Assembly: GCF_000335475.2 (NCBI RefSeq)
Contig: NZ_ANAH02000071.1
Location: 248,001-312,000 of the forward strand
DNA from: Cystobacter fuscus DSM 2262
Lineage (GTDB): Bacteria; Myxococcota; Myxococcia; Myxococcales; Myxococcaceae
Reading direction: 5' to 3'
Length of the DNA: 64,000 nt
In this document: in pieces, positions 53,576 to 63,594 of the stretch
How the letters are laid out: every line of letters begins with the position of its first letter
How positions within the stretch are numbered: the stretch's first letter is position 1
The notes under the pieces: generated by a model
What the model was told of the DNA's origin: nothing
Seen by the model: the letters and a program-made list of their open reading frames with translations, nothing else
Databases searched by the model: none
Made by a program: the position numbers and the translations under genes

Positions 53576-54160
53576 GAAACGCGCGCGCACAAGCTCCCTC
53601 TTCACCCGGGCGACAGGTGATGGGACAGCGACAACATCGCTGGAGGGAGGCGTACACGTGCGGAGTGCTACGACGTGCGACGCGCGGTGTCAAGCCATGC
53701 CTGCGCCGATTCGACGTATTCGAAGCCCTTGGCGGTGATCGAGGCGCCCGCGGACCGGCTCCAGGATGTGCTGAGCGGTCCTCTCGCCGACGGCGGCGCG
53801 GTCGTGGACTCGGGTCAACGGGTGGCGCATGGGCCCGTGGAAGCGCTCATTGGTGCGCCGCGCCATCCTGCTCGCGGACGCGGGTCGAGAGCCGCCGCGA
53901 GGCCAAGGTCTTGAGTTGGAGATGAGCGCGACAAGCCGTCCGGCATTCGGCCTAGTCGAGTCCCGTCCATGGTGTGGATTGACTCGGTTTGCCGCGACCT
54001 CAATGCCTTGTCTCCCAACGCCTTCAGCAGCTTCAGCACTTCAATCGAGCGCGAGGTGACGTGATGACAGGTGAGGTGAAGGCAGGAGCCGTGCTATGCC
54101 CTCGCGTCGGCTGCTTCGGGTGGGGTCCTTCACCCCACTCATATACTGGGAACTCAAAGC
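53576..54160. other. Gene-free stretch
   Basis: 585 bases between the met leader and the porin gene. Several overlapping frames exist, among them an unstarted plus-strand tail ending at 54063 (VWIDSVCRDLNAL ... SIEREVT). They may be degraded remains of a gene or insertion element, but none can be identified. The porin promoter lies in the last 100 bases. Confidence 0.4.
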
Positions 54161-55375
54161 ATGATTGGTTCGAAGCGCTTCGCAACGATGCTCGCCGTAC
54201 TGACCTCGACCCTCCCGCTCGCCGCCGCCGCGGAGGACGCCGCCGCCGCCCTGCCCCCGGGGACGTTCCAGATTCCCGGCACCGACACGACCGTGAAGGT
54301 GTTCGGGTTCGCGGAGGTGGATGCGACCTATGACTTCGACGGCCGCACCACCGACATCAACAACTTCGACTGGGCGAGCTTCGTCGCCGTGCAGCCGTTC
54401 GACAACCTCGGCGTCGAGGAGCCGAGGCGGCGGCAGGCGTTCATCACCGCCCGGGCCTCGCGTCTCGGTATCATGAGCAACACCCCCACGCCGCTCGGTC
54501 CCCTCACCGTGCTGCTGGAGGCTGACTTCAACGCGCCGAACACGTTCCAGGGCGAGCTGGCGACGAACAGCACCGCGTTCCGTCTGCGCCACGCGTATGG
54601 ACAGCTCGGCGGTCTGCTCATCGGCCAGAGCTGGTCCACCTTCTTCGACGGGGAGTCGACGCCCGACACGGTGGACTTCAACCCCGCCGCCGCGCTCGCC
54701 CTCATGCGTCAGGCGGTGGCCCGCTACACGTTCACCTTCAGCCCCGAGGCTTCTCTCGCCCTCGCGATCGAGAATCCGCAGAGCATCACCTTCTCCTCGG
54801 ACTATGACGCGGTGCCCGACTTCATCGGCGCCTTCCGCTACGGTGGGAAGTGGGGCCATCTGTCGGCCCGTGCGGTGACGCATGAGTTCCGCACCATCGA
54901 GCACAGCCAGCGCGCCTACGGTGTGGGCCTCTCGGGTAGCCTCAAGTTCGCCAATGAGACGCTCGTCGCCGCCGTGCAGGGCGGTGATGGCATCGGCCGC
55001 TACATGTTCAACTCGCTCCTCCAGGGCGCGTTCGATACGGGCGACCAGATCGAGCTGTGGCGGTCCTACGCGTACCACATCGGCCTCACCCACGCCTGGA
55101 GCCCCGCGGTCCGCTCGAACGTCATCTGGACCCAGACGTTCTTCGCCGAGAACGATCGGCTCGAGACCGCGCAGCGGGCGTTCTCCGAGGGCTCCGGAAC
55201 CACCGACTTCATCCCGAACAAGCGGATCGACCAGCTGTTCGTGAATACGTTCTGGAAGATCACGAAGAACACCGAAGTGGGTCTCGAGTACACCTACGGC
55301 AAGCGCACGACGTTCGGACCGGAGAAGGGCACGCAGCACCGCGCCAACGTCCTGGCCCGCTTCAGCCTCTACTGA
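54161..55375 (+). CDS. DcaP-like outer-membrane porin
   Basis: 404 residues with a signal peptide (MIGSKRFATMLAVLTSTLPLAAAAE). Alternating amphipathic strands run to a terminal aromatic strand (NVLARFSLY), and an N-terminal strand reads VKVFGFAEVDATYDFDG. It resembles DcaP-family trimeric porins that take up small organic acids. No co-transcribed gene is visible. Confidence 0.8.
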   Translation: MIGSKRFATMLAVLTSTLPLAAAAEDAAAALPPGTFQIPGTDTTVKVFGFAEVDATYDFDGRTTDINNFDWASFVAVQPFDNLGVEEPRRRQAFITARASRLGIMSNTPTPLGPLTVLLEADFNAPNTFQGELATNSTAFRLRHAYGQLGGLLIGQSWSTFFDGESTPDTVDFNPAAALALMRQAVARYTFTFSPEASLALAIENPQSITFSSDYDAVPDFIGAFRYGGKWGHLSARAVTHEFRTIEHSQRAYGVGLSGSLKFANETLVAAVQGGDGIGRYMFNSLLQGAFDTGDQIELWRSYAYHIGLTHAWSPAVRSNVIWTQTFFAENDRLETAQRAFSEGSGTTDFIPNKRIDQLFVNTFWKITKNTEVGLEYTYGKRTTFGPEKGTQHRANVLARFSLY

Positions 55376-55407
55376 GAGGCTTCGGGAAGTCCTCCGAAGG
55401 AAGGTGG

Positions 55408-55443
55408 GAGGAGCACCCCGGCGAGTCCGGCCGGGGGATCCTC
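55408..55443 (+). terminator. Hairpin after the porin gene
   Basis: GAGGA, a three-base mismatch, CCCCGGC, a seven-base loop, GCCGGGG, a three-base mismatch and TCCTC form a stable hairpin 33 bases after the porin stop. A short CTTG follows rather than a long T-run. Confidence 0.45.
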
Positions 55444-55633
55444 CTTGTAGAAACGCTCCGGCATGGTGCGCCCGGGCCTCGCTCGCATGAGGTGCGCGGC
55501 GGGGGTCTGGGCCACCGGACCCTGGGCGGTCCCCGGTAGCGGGAAGAGACTCGCGGCCCGAGGTGTTCTTCCTGGTCCGGTTGCCTCGCGGCGGCTCATG
55601 CGCCCGCGGGAGCCCGGTGCTGGGAGCGTGGTG

Positions 55634-57079
55634 ATGAATCAGGCCCGGAATGGCCGTTCGGAGTGGTTCGAGTTGTCGGAGGAAGGCTGGCGGCGCTCCA
55701 ACCGCGCCCGGCCGCTCGGTCAGCTCGTGCGTGAGGCCCTGCAGAACGCGTTCGACCAGCGCGCCAGCCGGGTGAAGGTGCGCCTGGAGGAGGACGAGGT
55801 CCGCATCGAGGACGACGCCCCCGCGGGCCTGGCACGCGACGAGTTCGCCTTCACCGTCTTCCTCGGGGAGAAGGACACGCCTCCCACGTGGCGGGGGCGC
55901 AAGGGCCGGGGCCTGAAGGAGATGATCGCCGCGAGCGACCGCGCCGAGGTGGAGACGGTGGGGCGCACGCTCGTCTTCGACAACACCGGGCGCCACGTGA
56001 AGCCCAACACGCGCGAGGTGGGCACCTGTCTGCGGCTCTTCCGCCGCACGAGCGCGAGCGAGCGCGAGGCCGCCGTCCAACTGCTGCGCCTCACCATTCC
56101 CCCGCCCGGCGTCGAGCTGGTCATCAACGGCCGCACGGTCCGGCCGCCGCGCGTGAAGGACTCGCTGGAGGACTGCCCGCTGGAGACGGTGGAGCTGCAC
56201 CGGGGCGTGGAGCGGTATGTCGAGAGGCCCACCCGGGTGGACCTCTACCACCCGCGCCCTGGGGAGACGCCGCACCTCTTCGAGCTGGGACTGCCGGTGG
56301 AGCCGCACCACCTGCCCTGGCACGTGGACGTGCAGCAGCGCATTCCACTGGCGGCCGAGCGCGACGCGGCGAGGGACGCCTACAAGCGCACGCTGGCGGC
56401 CATCCTCCTCGAGTCGCTGGCGCCCGAGCTCAGCCGCCAGGAGCTGTCGGGGGCGTGGGTGACGGAGGTGCTCGCGCACTTCACGCTCGGCCCGGAGGCG
56501 CTCGAGGCCTACGTGGCGAAGGTGTTGCCCGCGCGGGCGGTGCTGTCGGTGGGTCCCCGGATGGATGACCGGGCGCGCCAGCTCGGCGCGAAGGTGGTGG
56601 ACCTGCGGGGAATGCCGCTGCCGGCGGTGGAGCAACTCGAGACGCTGGTGGAGTCCGCGGAAGCGTACGTGGAGCGGATGGAGGGCCCGCCACGCGACGT
56701 GCGGGTGAACCCCGGGGCGCGGGCCGAGCGCTTCGTGGGGCTGGTGCGTTGTCTCTCTCTCGAACTCACCGGGCGCGAGGCGGGCGTGGAGTTCTTCGAG
56801 CGCAAGGTGCGCGACCCGAGCGCCCAGGTGGATGCGGAGTACGACCGCGAGCGCCACCTGCTGCGGGTGAACGTGCGGGGGCAGGTGCGATTGGACGATC
56901 CGCTGGAGCCTCGCACGCTCGGCATCATCCTGCATGAGCTGGCGCACGATCAGGGCGACGAGCACGACTTTGCTTTCATCGATCGGCTGGAGGGCTTCGC
57001 GGGCAAGGCGTTGCGGTGCCTGGTGGATCAACCCGATCTCCTGGCTCCCTACGCGAGCCCGAAGAAGCGGACGGGATAG
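55634..57079 (+). CDS. GHKL-type ATPase with C-terminal metzincin-like zinc motif
   Basis: 481 residues from ATG 55634 (GGGAG site eight bases ahead). Residues 20-120 have the gyrase-Hsp90-kinase-MutL ATPase layout: N box EALQNAFDQ, a DDAPAGL turn in the DxGxG position, and a glycine-rich lid GRKGRGLKEM. The middle is unassigned. Near the C-terminus HELAHDQGDEHD (His434, Glu435, His438, Gly441, His444) fits the metzincin pattern HExxHxxGxxHD. An ATPase fused to a zinc-protease motif is unusual, and I know no named family for it. It is convergent with the M48 peptidase gene and seems a single-gene unit. Confidence 0.8.
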   Translation: MNQARNGRSEWFELSEEGWRRSNRARPLGQLVREALQNAFDQRASRVKVRLEEDEVRIEDDAPAGLARDEFAFTVFLGEKDTPPTWRGRKGRGLKEMIAASDRAEVETVGRTLVFDNTGRHVKPNTREVGTCLRLFRRTSASEREAAVQLLRLTIPPPGVELVINGRTVRPPRVKDSLEDCPLETVELHRGVERYVERPTRVDLYHPRPGETPHLFELGLPVEPHHLPWHVDVQQRIPLAAERDAARDAYKRTLAAILLESLAPELSRQELSGAWVTEVLAHFTLGPEALEAYVAKVLPARAVLSVGPRMDDRARQLGAKVVDLRGMPLPAVEQLETLVESAEAYVERMEGPPRDVRVNPGARAERFVGLVRCLSLELTGREAGVEFFERKVRDPSAQVDAEYDRERHLLRVNVRGQVRLDDPLEPRTLGIILHELAHDQGDEHDFAFIDRLEGFAGKALRCLVDQPDLLAPYASPKKRTG

Positions 57080-57200
57080 CTCAAGACAGGGATGAGCGTG
57101 TGTTGTCTTTGTCTTCCTGCGGGAGCCTGGAGGCGGCGTTTTCCCGGGCCCTGGAGACCTGCGTTTTCAGATGGGTTTCGCGGTCTGTGTATACCTGACG

Positions 57201-57224
57201 CCCGGGGGGCCCTCGCTCCCCGGG
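57201..57224. terminator. Hairpin between convergent genes
   Basis: CCCGGGG-N10-CCCCGGG lies between the ends of the GHKL gene (57079) and the M48 gene (57244). It could end transcription from both sides, although no T-run is present. Confidence 0.4.
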
Positions 57225-57243
57225 AGTTCGCGGGCGGCGGGAC

Positions 57244-59091
57244 TCACGCCGCCTGTTTGGATTGTGCCTGGTGCTCCTCCATGGCCCTGTGGCGCCCGAG
57301 GTAGTGCCCGAAGGCCTGGAGCATCCCATCCGCGTCCCGCAGCTTGCTCAGGCAGATGGAGCGCTTGCCCTTGAACAGGCCCCCCTCCTTGAGCTGCAGG
57401 TCCAGGTACTTCTTGAACAGCCGCTCCTCGGTGCTGGCGGACTTCACCTGGTCGAGCCGCACGGGCTGCTCCCACTCCGTGCAGTTCACCTGCGCGAAGT
57501 CGAGCTGGACCTCCAGCCCGGCCTCCTTGCCCGCGAAGGTGAGGGGCGGGAAGTGTTTCTCCACGTGCTGCCGCTCGGCCTCGGTGGACGGCACGTAGCG
57601 GTAGGCGAGCGCCAGGTCATGCGCCTGCGCGAAGCGCGCCTCGTATGCCCCCCACAGCCGTGCCTCGAGGAGGTCCGCCTCCAGGATGGCGCTCGTCCAG
57701 GAGGAGGTGGTGGGCTCGAGCAGGACCCGGGACACGTCGGCCGACGTGAGCACCTCGCCCACGTTCTCCAGGCGCGCGGAGAGGGGCGGGTGGGAGTCGA
57801 ACGGGTGCGGCGTCACCGAGCCGTGCAGGTCGCCGTGCACGGCCTCGGAGCTGGCGTAGTCCGCGAAGCCGAGCGCCACCCGCTGCGCGATGGCCACCGT
57901 CTGCTGCTCACCACCGGCGAAGAGGTCGGACTCCACGCGGTCGCGGAAGCTCGCGTAGGCGCCGACCTTCACCAGCGAGCGGGCGATGTCCCGGCCCGAG
58001 GTGATGCCCGCGGCGAGCCGGTCCGCGGCGAGCTCGCTCGCGCGCCGGCTGCGCCCGAGCGACAGCTCGAACAGCCCGCGGTAGGCCACCATGAAGTGGA
58101 AGATGGGACGCGTGAGCACGCCCTCGTGCAGTGTCTGGAGGTAGTGTCCGAAGTGCGCGAGCATGGGCGCGAGCCGCTTGCCGTGGCCCGTGTCTCCTCC
58201 GAGCAGGTGCCCCATCTCGTGCGCGAGCACCGCGTCCGCTTCGGACCGCTCGAGCAGGCGCAACAGGGACAGGCTCACGAAGAGCGTCCGGCCGCTGAGC
58301 GTCCGCTCGCCCACGCGCACCTCGCTCTCGGTGACGAAGAAGTTGGTGTCGATGCCGGCGAGGATGTGGTCCGGCGGCGCGGTGCCCAGCCGCTCGCACA
58401 TCTGGCGCACGTGGGCCCAGAGTTCGGGCGCGCGCGCCTCGTCGAGCACCTCCGCCTCCACCTCGAAGTCCATGGCGGGGCGGCGGAAGATGGCGACCAC
58501 CACGTGGAAGAGGGCGAGGCCGGCGAGGATGCCGACCATCAGGATGAGCTTCGGGACGTAGCGCTCGAACCACACCGCCGTCATCCAGTAGGACAGCCAC
58601 ACGGCGAGGCCCCCCTGCGCGAGCGCCTGCAACGCCCCGGTGACCCGGAGCACGTTCCAGCCCACCACGAAGCCGCCGTACTGGAAGGGCCGTGAGACGA
58701 ACGCCGCCAGGGCGCACAACAGGGCGATCACCGCGGAGACAATCCCCAGCACGAGGGAGGCGAGCGCCAGGCGGCCCATCCACTGGAACTGCCGCGCGTC
58801 CGAGCACGCCTCGCCGAGGCTTTCACGGAACCCCGCCAGCTCCTCGCCCTCGGCGAAGCAGGCCGCCGAGGCGGGCACGGCGCTGAAGAAGGCCAGCGTC
58901 TCCTTCCTCCGCTCTTCCTCGAGCTCGGTGTCCTGGGAAATCTGGCGCTCGATGGTGGCGAGCACGTCCCGGTCGAAGCGGTCGATGGCGTGTCCGGAGA
59001 ACCACAGGCCAAACAGCGGCAGGGCGAAGAGCCAGAGGGCGGGCAGCGCGTAGACGCGCAGGAAGCCGGGAAGGGTGGAGGTGGGGTGCAT
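57244..59091 (-). CDS. Membrane M48-family zinc peptidase
   Basis: 615 residues from ATG 59091; a GTG at 59100 is an equal alternative. The N-terminal half contains about five membrane segments. The M48 domain has zinc motif HEMGH in ADAVLAHEMGHLLGG, with the third ligand probably in RASELAADRLA. The C-terminal 150 residues are soluble and unassigned. M48 peptidases act in membrane-protein quality control or on envelope proteins. No operon partner is seen. Confidence 0.88.
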   Translation of the reverse strand: MHPTSTLPGFLRVYALPALWLFALPLFGLWFSGHAIDRFDRDVLATIERQISQDTELEEERRKETLAFFSAVPASAACFAEGEELAGFRESLGEACSDARQFQWMGRLALASLVLGIVSAVIALLCALAAFVSRPFQYGGFVVGWNVLRVTGALQALAQGGLAVWLSYWMTAVWFERYVPKLILMVGILAGLALFHVVVAIFRRPAMDFEVEAEVLDEARAPELWAHVRQMCERLGTAPPDHILAGIDTNFFVTESEVRVGERTLSGRTLFVSLSLLRLLERSEADAVLAHEMGHLLGGDTGHGKRLAPMLAHFGHYLQTLHEGVLTRPIFHFMVAYRGLFELSLGRSRRASELAADRLAAGITSGRDIARSLVKVGAYASFRDRVESDLFAGGEQQTVAIAQRVALGFADYASSEAVHGDLHGSVTPHPFDSHPPLSARLENVGEVLTSADVSRVLLEPTTSSWTSAILEADLLEARLWGAYEARFAQAHDLALAYRYVPSTEAERQHVEKHFPPLTFAGKEAGLEVQLDFAQVNCTEWEQPVRLDQVKSASTEERLFKKYLDLQLKEGGLFKGKRSICLSKLRDADGMLQAFGHYLGRHRAMEEHQAQSKQAA

Positions 59092-59317
59092 GAAGGGCAC
59101 TGGGCAGGAGAGGAGGCCGACGCTACCGCACCTGTTCGGAGACCAGGCCAGGCCTTGTCCAAGCCCTTGGAATCACATGTCTCGCCCGTGTCCTTGGCGA
59201 GCGGCCAGGTCGCGCCCCTGGCGAGAAGGCGGAATGACGAGGGCCAGCCAACTGTCCGGCGCCCGACCCCCTGTTCCCCGTCGAAGGCGGGGCTCGTACC
59301 TCGTACAAGGAGCGTGG

Positions 59318-60835
59318 ATGCGTATCCGCCGTTCGTCGAAGGCCGTCTCGGCCCTGGCCGTCGTGGGTGTTCTGACTTCTGGCGCTGGAGTCCTCGCCGC
59401 CGCCCATGAGGCGGCCTTCCCCTCGGAGCTGTCCCTGTCCGCCGCCGCGGCCACGCCGGAGTTCTCCCGCGTGCTCTGGGTCTCCCCCTCGGGACAGGAC
59501 ACCGCCGCGGGCACCGAGTCGGCGCCCTTTCGCACCGTGGCCAAGGCGCTGTCGCAGCTGAAGCCGGGTGAGGCCATCTTCCTCAAGTCCGGCACGTACA
59601 CGGAGCGGCCGCGGCTCGAGGAGAAGGGCGGCTCATCCAGCCTCTACCTCACGCTCAAGGCCGCGCCCGGTGCGAAGCCCGTCTTCAAGGGCGGCACCGG
59701 CAGCAAGACGCCCCTGTTGGACGTGCGCGGCGCGTACTGGCGTGTCGAGGGCCTCACCTTCGATGCGGCGGGGGACAAGGCCTTCGCGGCGTACTGGCGC
59801 GGCGAGGGCGCGCACCACGGCATTCTTCGCGGCTGCACGCTCAAGAATGGCACCGAGGGGGCGGGCGTCTACGTCGCCGACAAGGCCCGGGACGTGCTCA
59901 TCGAGGGCAACTCCATCTCCAACTTCCAGCGCGCGGGAGATGACAGCCACGGAGTGTGCGTGCAGACCAACTCCAGGAACGTGATCGTCCGCGCCAACGA
60001 CATCCACCACAACTCCGGCGATGGCGTGCAGTGCCTGAGTTCCGAGGGTGGCGCCACCGAGGAGGGCACCCCGTTCGACAACCTGCTCGTCGAGGACAAT
60101 GACCTGCACGAGAACCAGGAGAACGGCGTGGACATCAAGACGTGCACCCACGTGACGCTCCGGGGCAACCGCATCTGGGGCCACCGCCGCACCCCGTCGT
60201 CGGCGGGAGAGGGCGTGGTGGTGCACCTGTCCGCGCGTGACGTCACGCTCGAGGACAACGAGGTGCGCGACAACGGCCGGGGCATCCAGATTGGCGGCAT
60301 CCGCCAGGGCGAGCCTCCCACCCACATCGTCCTGCGGCGCAACCGCGTGTTCGACGGCTACAACGCCGAGAGCAATGATGGCTCGGGCATCCGCGTGGAT
60401 GCCGCCATCGACGTGAAGGTGGACAACAACACGGTGTGGAACATGCCCGCCTACGGCCTCATCGTGGGCAATGGGGAGACCGGGCCCAGCCAGGGAGTGC
60501 GGGTGCGCAACAACATCCTGGGCGCGTGCTCTGCCGCGACGGTGCGGTTGGGCACGACCCTCGAGGACACCTCGTTCGATGGCAACCTGTACGCCTCGCT
60601 CAAGGGGGCGGCCGTGCTGCGCAAGGGTGGCAGCTACCTGAACCTCACCGCCTGGCGCTCGGCCACCGGGTGGGACGCGCACTCGCTGGACACGAGCCCC
60701 GCGTTCCTGAGCGGGGCCACCGAGGACTTCTGGCTCGACCTCGCCTCTCCCGCCCGGGACGCGGGCCTGTCCCTGGGCGACACGTACTGTGGTCAGGGCC
60801 CGGACATCGGCGCACGCGAGTCCGACTGCCCCTGA
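59318..60835 (+). CDS. Exported right-handed beta-helix protein
   Basis: 505 residues from ATG 59318 (AAGGAG site). A signal peptide (RIRRSSKAVSALAVVGVLTSG) is followed by the DUF1565-like start (LWVSPSGQDTAAGTESAPFRTVAKAL). About 12 parallel beta-helix turns follow, with motifs such as VLIEGNSISN, VIVRANDIHHNSGDGV, LLVEDNDLHENQENGVD and VTLRGNRIWG. Such folds include polysaccharide lyases and epimerases. The catalytic residues cannot be assigned by eye, so polysaccharide lyase or binding protein both remain possible. Confidence 0.85.
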   Translation: MRIRRSSKAVSALAVVGVLTSGAGVLAAAHEAAFPSELSLSAAAATPEFSRVLWVSPSGQDTAAGTESAPFRTVAKALSQLKPGEAIFLKSGTYTERPRLEEKGGSSSLYLTLKAAPGAKPVFKGGTGSKTPLLDVRGAYWRVEGLTFDAAGDKAFAAYWRGEGAHHGILRGCTLKNGTEGAGVYVADKARDVLIEGNSISNFQRAGDDSHGVCVQTNSRNVIVRANDIHHNSGDGVQCLSSEGGATEEGTPFDNLLVEDNDLHENQENGVDIKTCTHVTLRGNRIWGHRRTPSSAGEGVVVHLSARDVTLEDNEVRDNGRGIQIGGIRQGEPPTHIVLRRNRVFDGYNAESNDGSGIRVDAAIDVKVDNNTVWNMPAYGLIVGNGETGPSQGVRVRNNILGACSAATVRLGTTLEDTSFDGNLYASLKGAAVLRKGGSYLNLTAWRSATGWDAHSLDTSPAFLSGATEDFWLDLASPARDAGLSLGDTYCGQGPDIGARESDCP

Positions 60836-60886
60836 GCCCTCTGGCATCCCTCTTCCCGGGGTGGTGAACTTCCCTCTGGAGATCTC

Positions 60887-62041
60887 ATGCCCGCTTCCTC
60901 GCCCGAGTTCCCACCCGTCGCCATCCTGTATCAGGCGGTCCCCGCGCCGGAGATCGATGGCATTCGCAAACCCATGAAGCCCGGGGGCTACAGTGACAGC
61001 GGGGCGGATATCGGCCATGCCCTGCGCGCGGCGGGTGTCCCGCTGATCACTCCCCGCCTGGAGCCCGACCCGGCTCAGGCCATGGATTGGGTCTTCCCCG
61101 ATACCGCCGAGGGCATCGCCGAGGCGGTCCATCGGGGGGCCCGCGTGCTGTGGGCCAACACCGTGCTGTTCGCCGGGCACCCGCTGGAGTCCGTGGTGGG
61201 TCAGGGCGTGCGCGTCGTCGGCCAGCACCCGGCGCGGGTGGATCGGTACGATGACAAGTGGATCACCCAGGGGGAACTGCGCGAGGCGGGATGTCCCGTG
61301 CCCGCCTCCGTCCTGATTGGCATGAAGGAGGAGTCCGGCGCCCTGGCCGTGGGCTCCTTGTCCGAGGCGCGGCTCGATGAGCGGGGCTTGCGCTTTCCCC
61401 TCGTCATCAAGCCCGTGCGCGGGCGGGGCAGCGAGGGGGTGGGGGTGGTGCGCTCGCTCGCGGAGCTGGAGCGTTCCGCGGCCGGATTGCTCGCGGCCCG
61501 GGATCCGGTCCTGGGACTTCCCCGGTACGGCCAGCGGCTGATCCTGGAGCGCTTCCTGCCTGGCACCGAGGTGACCCTGACGGTGATGCCGCCGGGCGCC
61601 TACCTCATCGAGGGCACGGAGCGCACCTTCGCCTCGCACTGGGCTCTTCCCGCCGTCAGGCGTTTCAACCACCACGACGGCATCGCGCCCTACAGCGGCG
61701 TGGTCGCCGTGGTGGACAACAGCGTCCTGCTCTCGGAGCGGGAACAGGGCGAGCCCGTGATGCAACGGCTCTCGGCATGGTGCGCCCTGGCGGCGAGCAG
61801 GGTCCAGGCACTGGCTCCCATCCGGATCGACTGCCGTTCGGCCGAGGACGGAGAGTTCCTCCTGTTCGATCTGAACATGAAGCCCAACATGACAGGGCCC
61901 GGCCGGCCGGGGCGCGAGGCGCAGGACAGCCTCTGCTCCCTCGCGGCGCGCGGCGTGGGCTGGTCCTACCAGGACCTGCTGCTCAACATGCTGCGGCAGG
62001 CCTGGCCCTCGAGTGGCCAGGGCGCCATGCCACGGGAATGA
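60887..62041 (+). CDS. ATP-grasp enzyme (D-Ala-D-Ala ligase-like)
   Basis: 384 residues. The ATP-grasp fold is indicated by KWITQGELREAGCPVPASVLIG, FPLVIKPVRGRGSEGV (ATP-binding lysine), LILERFLPGTEVTLTVM and the metal-binding end EFLLFDLNMKPN. Such enzymes join a carboxylate to an amine by acyl phosphate. It lies 51 bases after the beta-helix gene, perhaps in one transcript. The substrate is unknown, and no natural-product gene stands beside it. Confidence 0.82.
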   Translation: MPASSPEFPPVAILYQAVPAPEIDGIRKPMKPGGYSDSGADIGHALRAAGVPLITPRLEPDPAQAMDWVFPDTAEGIAEAVHRGARVLWANTVLFAGHPLESVVGQGVRVVGQHPARVDRYDDKWITQGELREAGCPVPASVLIGMKEESGALAVGSLSEARLDERGLRFPLVIKPVRGRGSEGVGVVRSLAELERSAAGLLAARDPVLGLPRYGQRLILERFLPGTEVTLTVMPPGAYLIEGTERTFASHWALPAVRRFNHHDGIAPYSGVVAVVDNSVLLSEREQGEPVMQRLSAWCALAASRVQALAPIRIDCRSAEDGEFLLFDLNMKPNMTGPGRPGREAQDSLCSLAARGVGWSYQDLLLNMLRQAWPSSGQGAMPRE

Positions 62042-62216
62042 TCGAGCTGGGATGACCTGATTGTCTCTGGGGACGAGGGCTTCGCGTACCGGGTGACAGT
62101 CCGAGGCGCGGAGCAAGGACTTGTGCACACATGGCGCGGCAGTCCGAGCGCACGCGGTGCTCCGTTTCAGTACCCACCCTGGCATGTGGCTGGTTCCTCC
62201 ACCCAGGGCTCCCTTC

Positions 62217-63383
62217 ATGTTGAATTCCTGTCGTCGGCTCCACCGTGGTCCGCGCGGATGCGCGCTCGTGTTCCTCTTGCTCCTGGCCGGAGTGGCCTGT
62301 GCCCCTCGGGGTGAGCTTGATCAGGGCTTCGAACCCCTGCCAGCTCCTCCCGGGCTCCAATCCGTGGATGACTGGGAAAAGCAGTTCCTCTCCCATTGGG
62401 ACGTCGAGCATGCGGAGAGCTTCCTGCCCGCTAGCACCTCGCGCGACAGCTGGCAGTTCTACAGCCTCGCCTATGGCATCGATGGCAACACCGCCATGTA
62501 CCGGGCCACGGGGAAGGTTCAATACCTCGACCGGGCCCTGCTCTACGTCGACAACATGGTCCGCACGGCCCGGGACTCCTGGTCGCTCAAGGGGGGTCAA
62601 TTCGAGGATGTGTACAGAGGTTGGGCCTCCGGGCACCCGGAAAGCCTGGGGCTGGAAGTGCCGCTGTACGAGAGCTATTGCTGGCGCTACGTGACCCGCC
62701 TGCTGCGCGTCATCCGTGAGACCCCCGCGCTCTACGGCAACGCCAGATACCGTGGGCAGTACCAACGTCTGCTGGAGTTCTCGGAGATGGACATTTTCGA
62801 GAAATGGTTTCAACGCGGAGCAGACGCCCATATCTACCGGGAGAACACGCACATGGCCTCGCACTGGGCCTCCATCGCGATGGACCTGGCGCTCATGACT
62901 TCCGACGAGGCACGCAAGGTGCGCTACCGGGAGGTGTTCGACAAAATCAACCGGGGTCTGCCCAACCATCCCTCGTCCCTGCGTGATCAGCTGGGCGCGA
63001 GCACCCTCGACGCGGCGGCCTCCTTCTGGAGCGACGAATGGGGGGTCCACTCCGGTCCTGGCCAGGACGTGTCCCACGGCAACGGCGTGGTGGCGTACAT
63101 CGTCGAGGCGCATGGGGCGGGAATGGAATGGACAGACGAGGACGTGCGCGCCCTCCTCGTGACGCTCGACTCCGTCATCTGGCCTTCAGCTGGCCAGTAC
63201 GCCCAATTCGTTGACGGCTCGGGGACGGGCGATGGCTGGTTCAACGATGGCTTCATGAAGCTCGGCCGTTACGACGCCGCTCTCCAGCTCCGGCTCGAGA
63301 CCCACCTGGTCGGCTGGAACACCCAGTACTTCGGAAACGCCGCGCTCAACGTGCGGTTGTTGTCCGAACAACTCGCACGTTGA
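62217..63383 (+). CDS. Lipoprotein with alpha-helical barrel fold, unknown function
   Basis: 388 residues from ATG 62217. The signal ends in lipobox LAGVAC. The mature part is rich in helix pairs (FYSLAYGIDGNTAMYRATGKVQYLDRALLYVDNMVR, WASIAMDLALM) like alpha/alpha-toroid glycan-active enzymes. No catalytic residues are obvious. It may be an uncharacterised glycosidase- or lyase-like protein, but this is inference from the fold pattern. Confidence 0.75.
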   Translation: MLNSCRRLHRGPRGCALVFLLLLAGVACAPRGELDQGFEPLPAPPGLQSVDDWEKQFLSHWDVEHAESFLPASTSRDSWQFYSLAYGIDGNTAMYRATGKVQYLDRALLYVDNMVRTARDSWSLKGGQFEDVYRGWASGHPESLGLEVPLYESYCWRYVTRLLRVIRETPALYGNARYRGQYQRLLEFSEMDIFEKWFQRGADAHIYRENTHMASHWASIAMDLALMTSDEARKVRYREVFDKINRGLPNHPSSLRDQLGASTLDAAASFWSDEWGVHSGPGQDVSHGNGVVAYIVEAHGAGMEWTDEDVRALLVTLDSVIWPSAGQYAQFVDGSGTGDGWFNDGFMKLGRYDAALQLRLETHLVGWNTQYFGNAALNVRLLSEQLAR

Positions 63384-63594
63384 ACCGTGTGGTCCATTCA
63401 TGACTGGACGGGGGCCCCCGACTTCATGACACAATGGGACGGAGGGACACCCTGATACGCACCAGAAAACGACTCGCTGCGCCCGTACGGACATCTGGCC
63501 GCGTTGGAAGCCGCCCTCCTCGCAAACCCTCCAGCATCCGACTCTCGCACTGGAAGCCGCCGCGTTTCCCTGGTGTGAAAGGAGTTCACGGTTC

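Noticed and set aside
53675..54063. Possible transposase remnant before the porin gene
   Set aside because: A few arginine-rich segments vaguely recall IS630-type transposases, but frames are broken and no inverted repeats or catalytic residues are seen.
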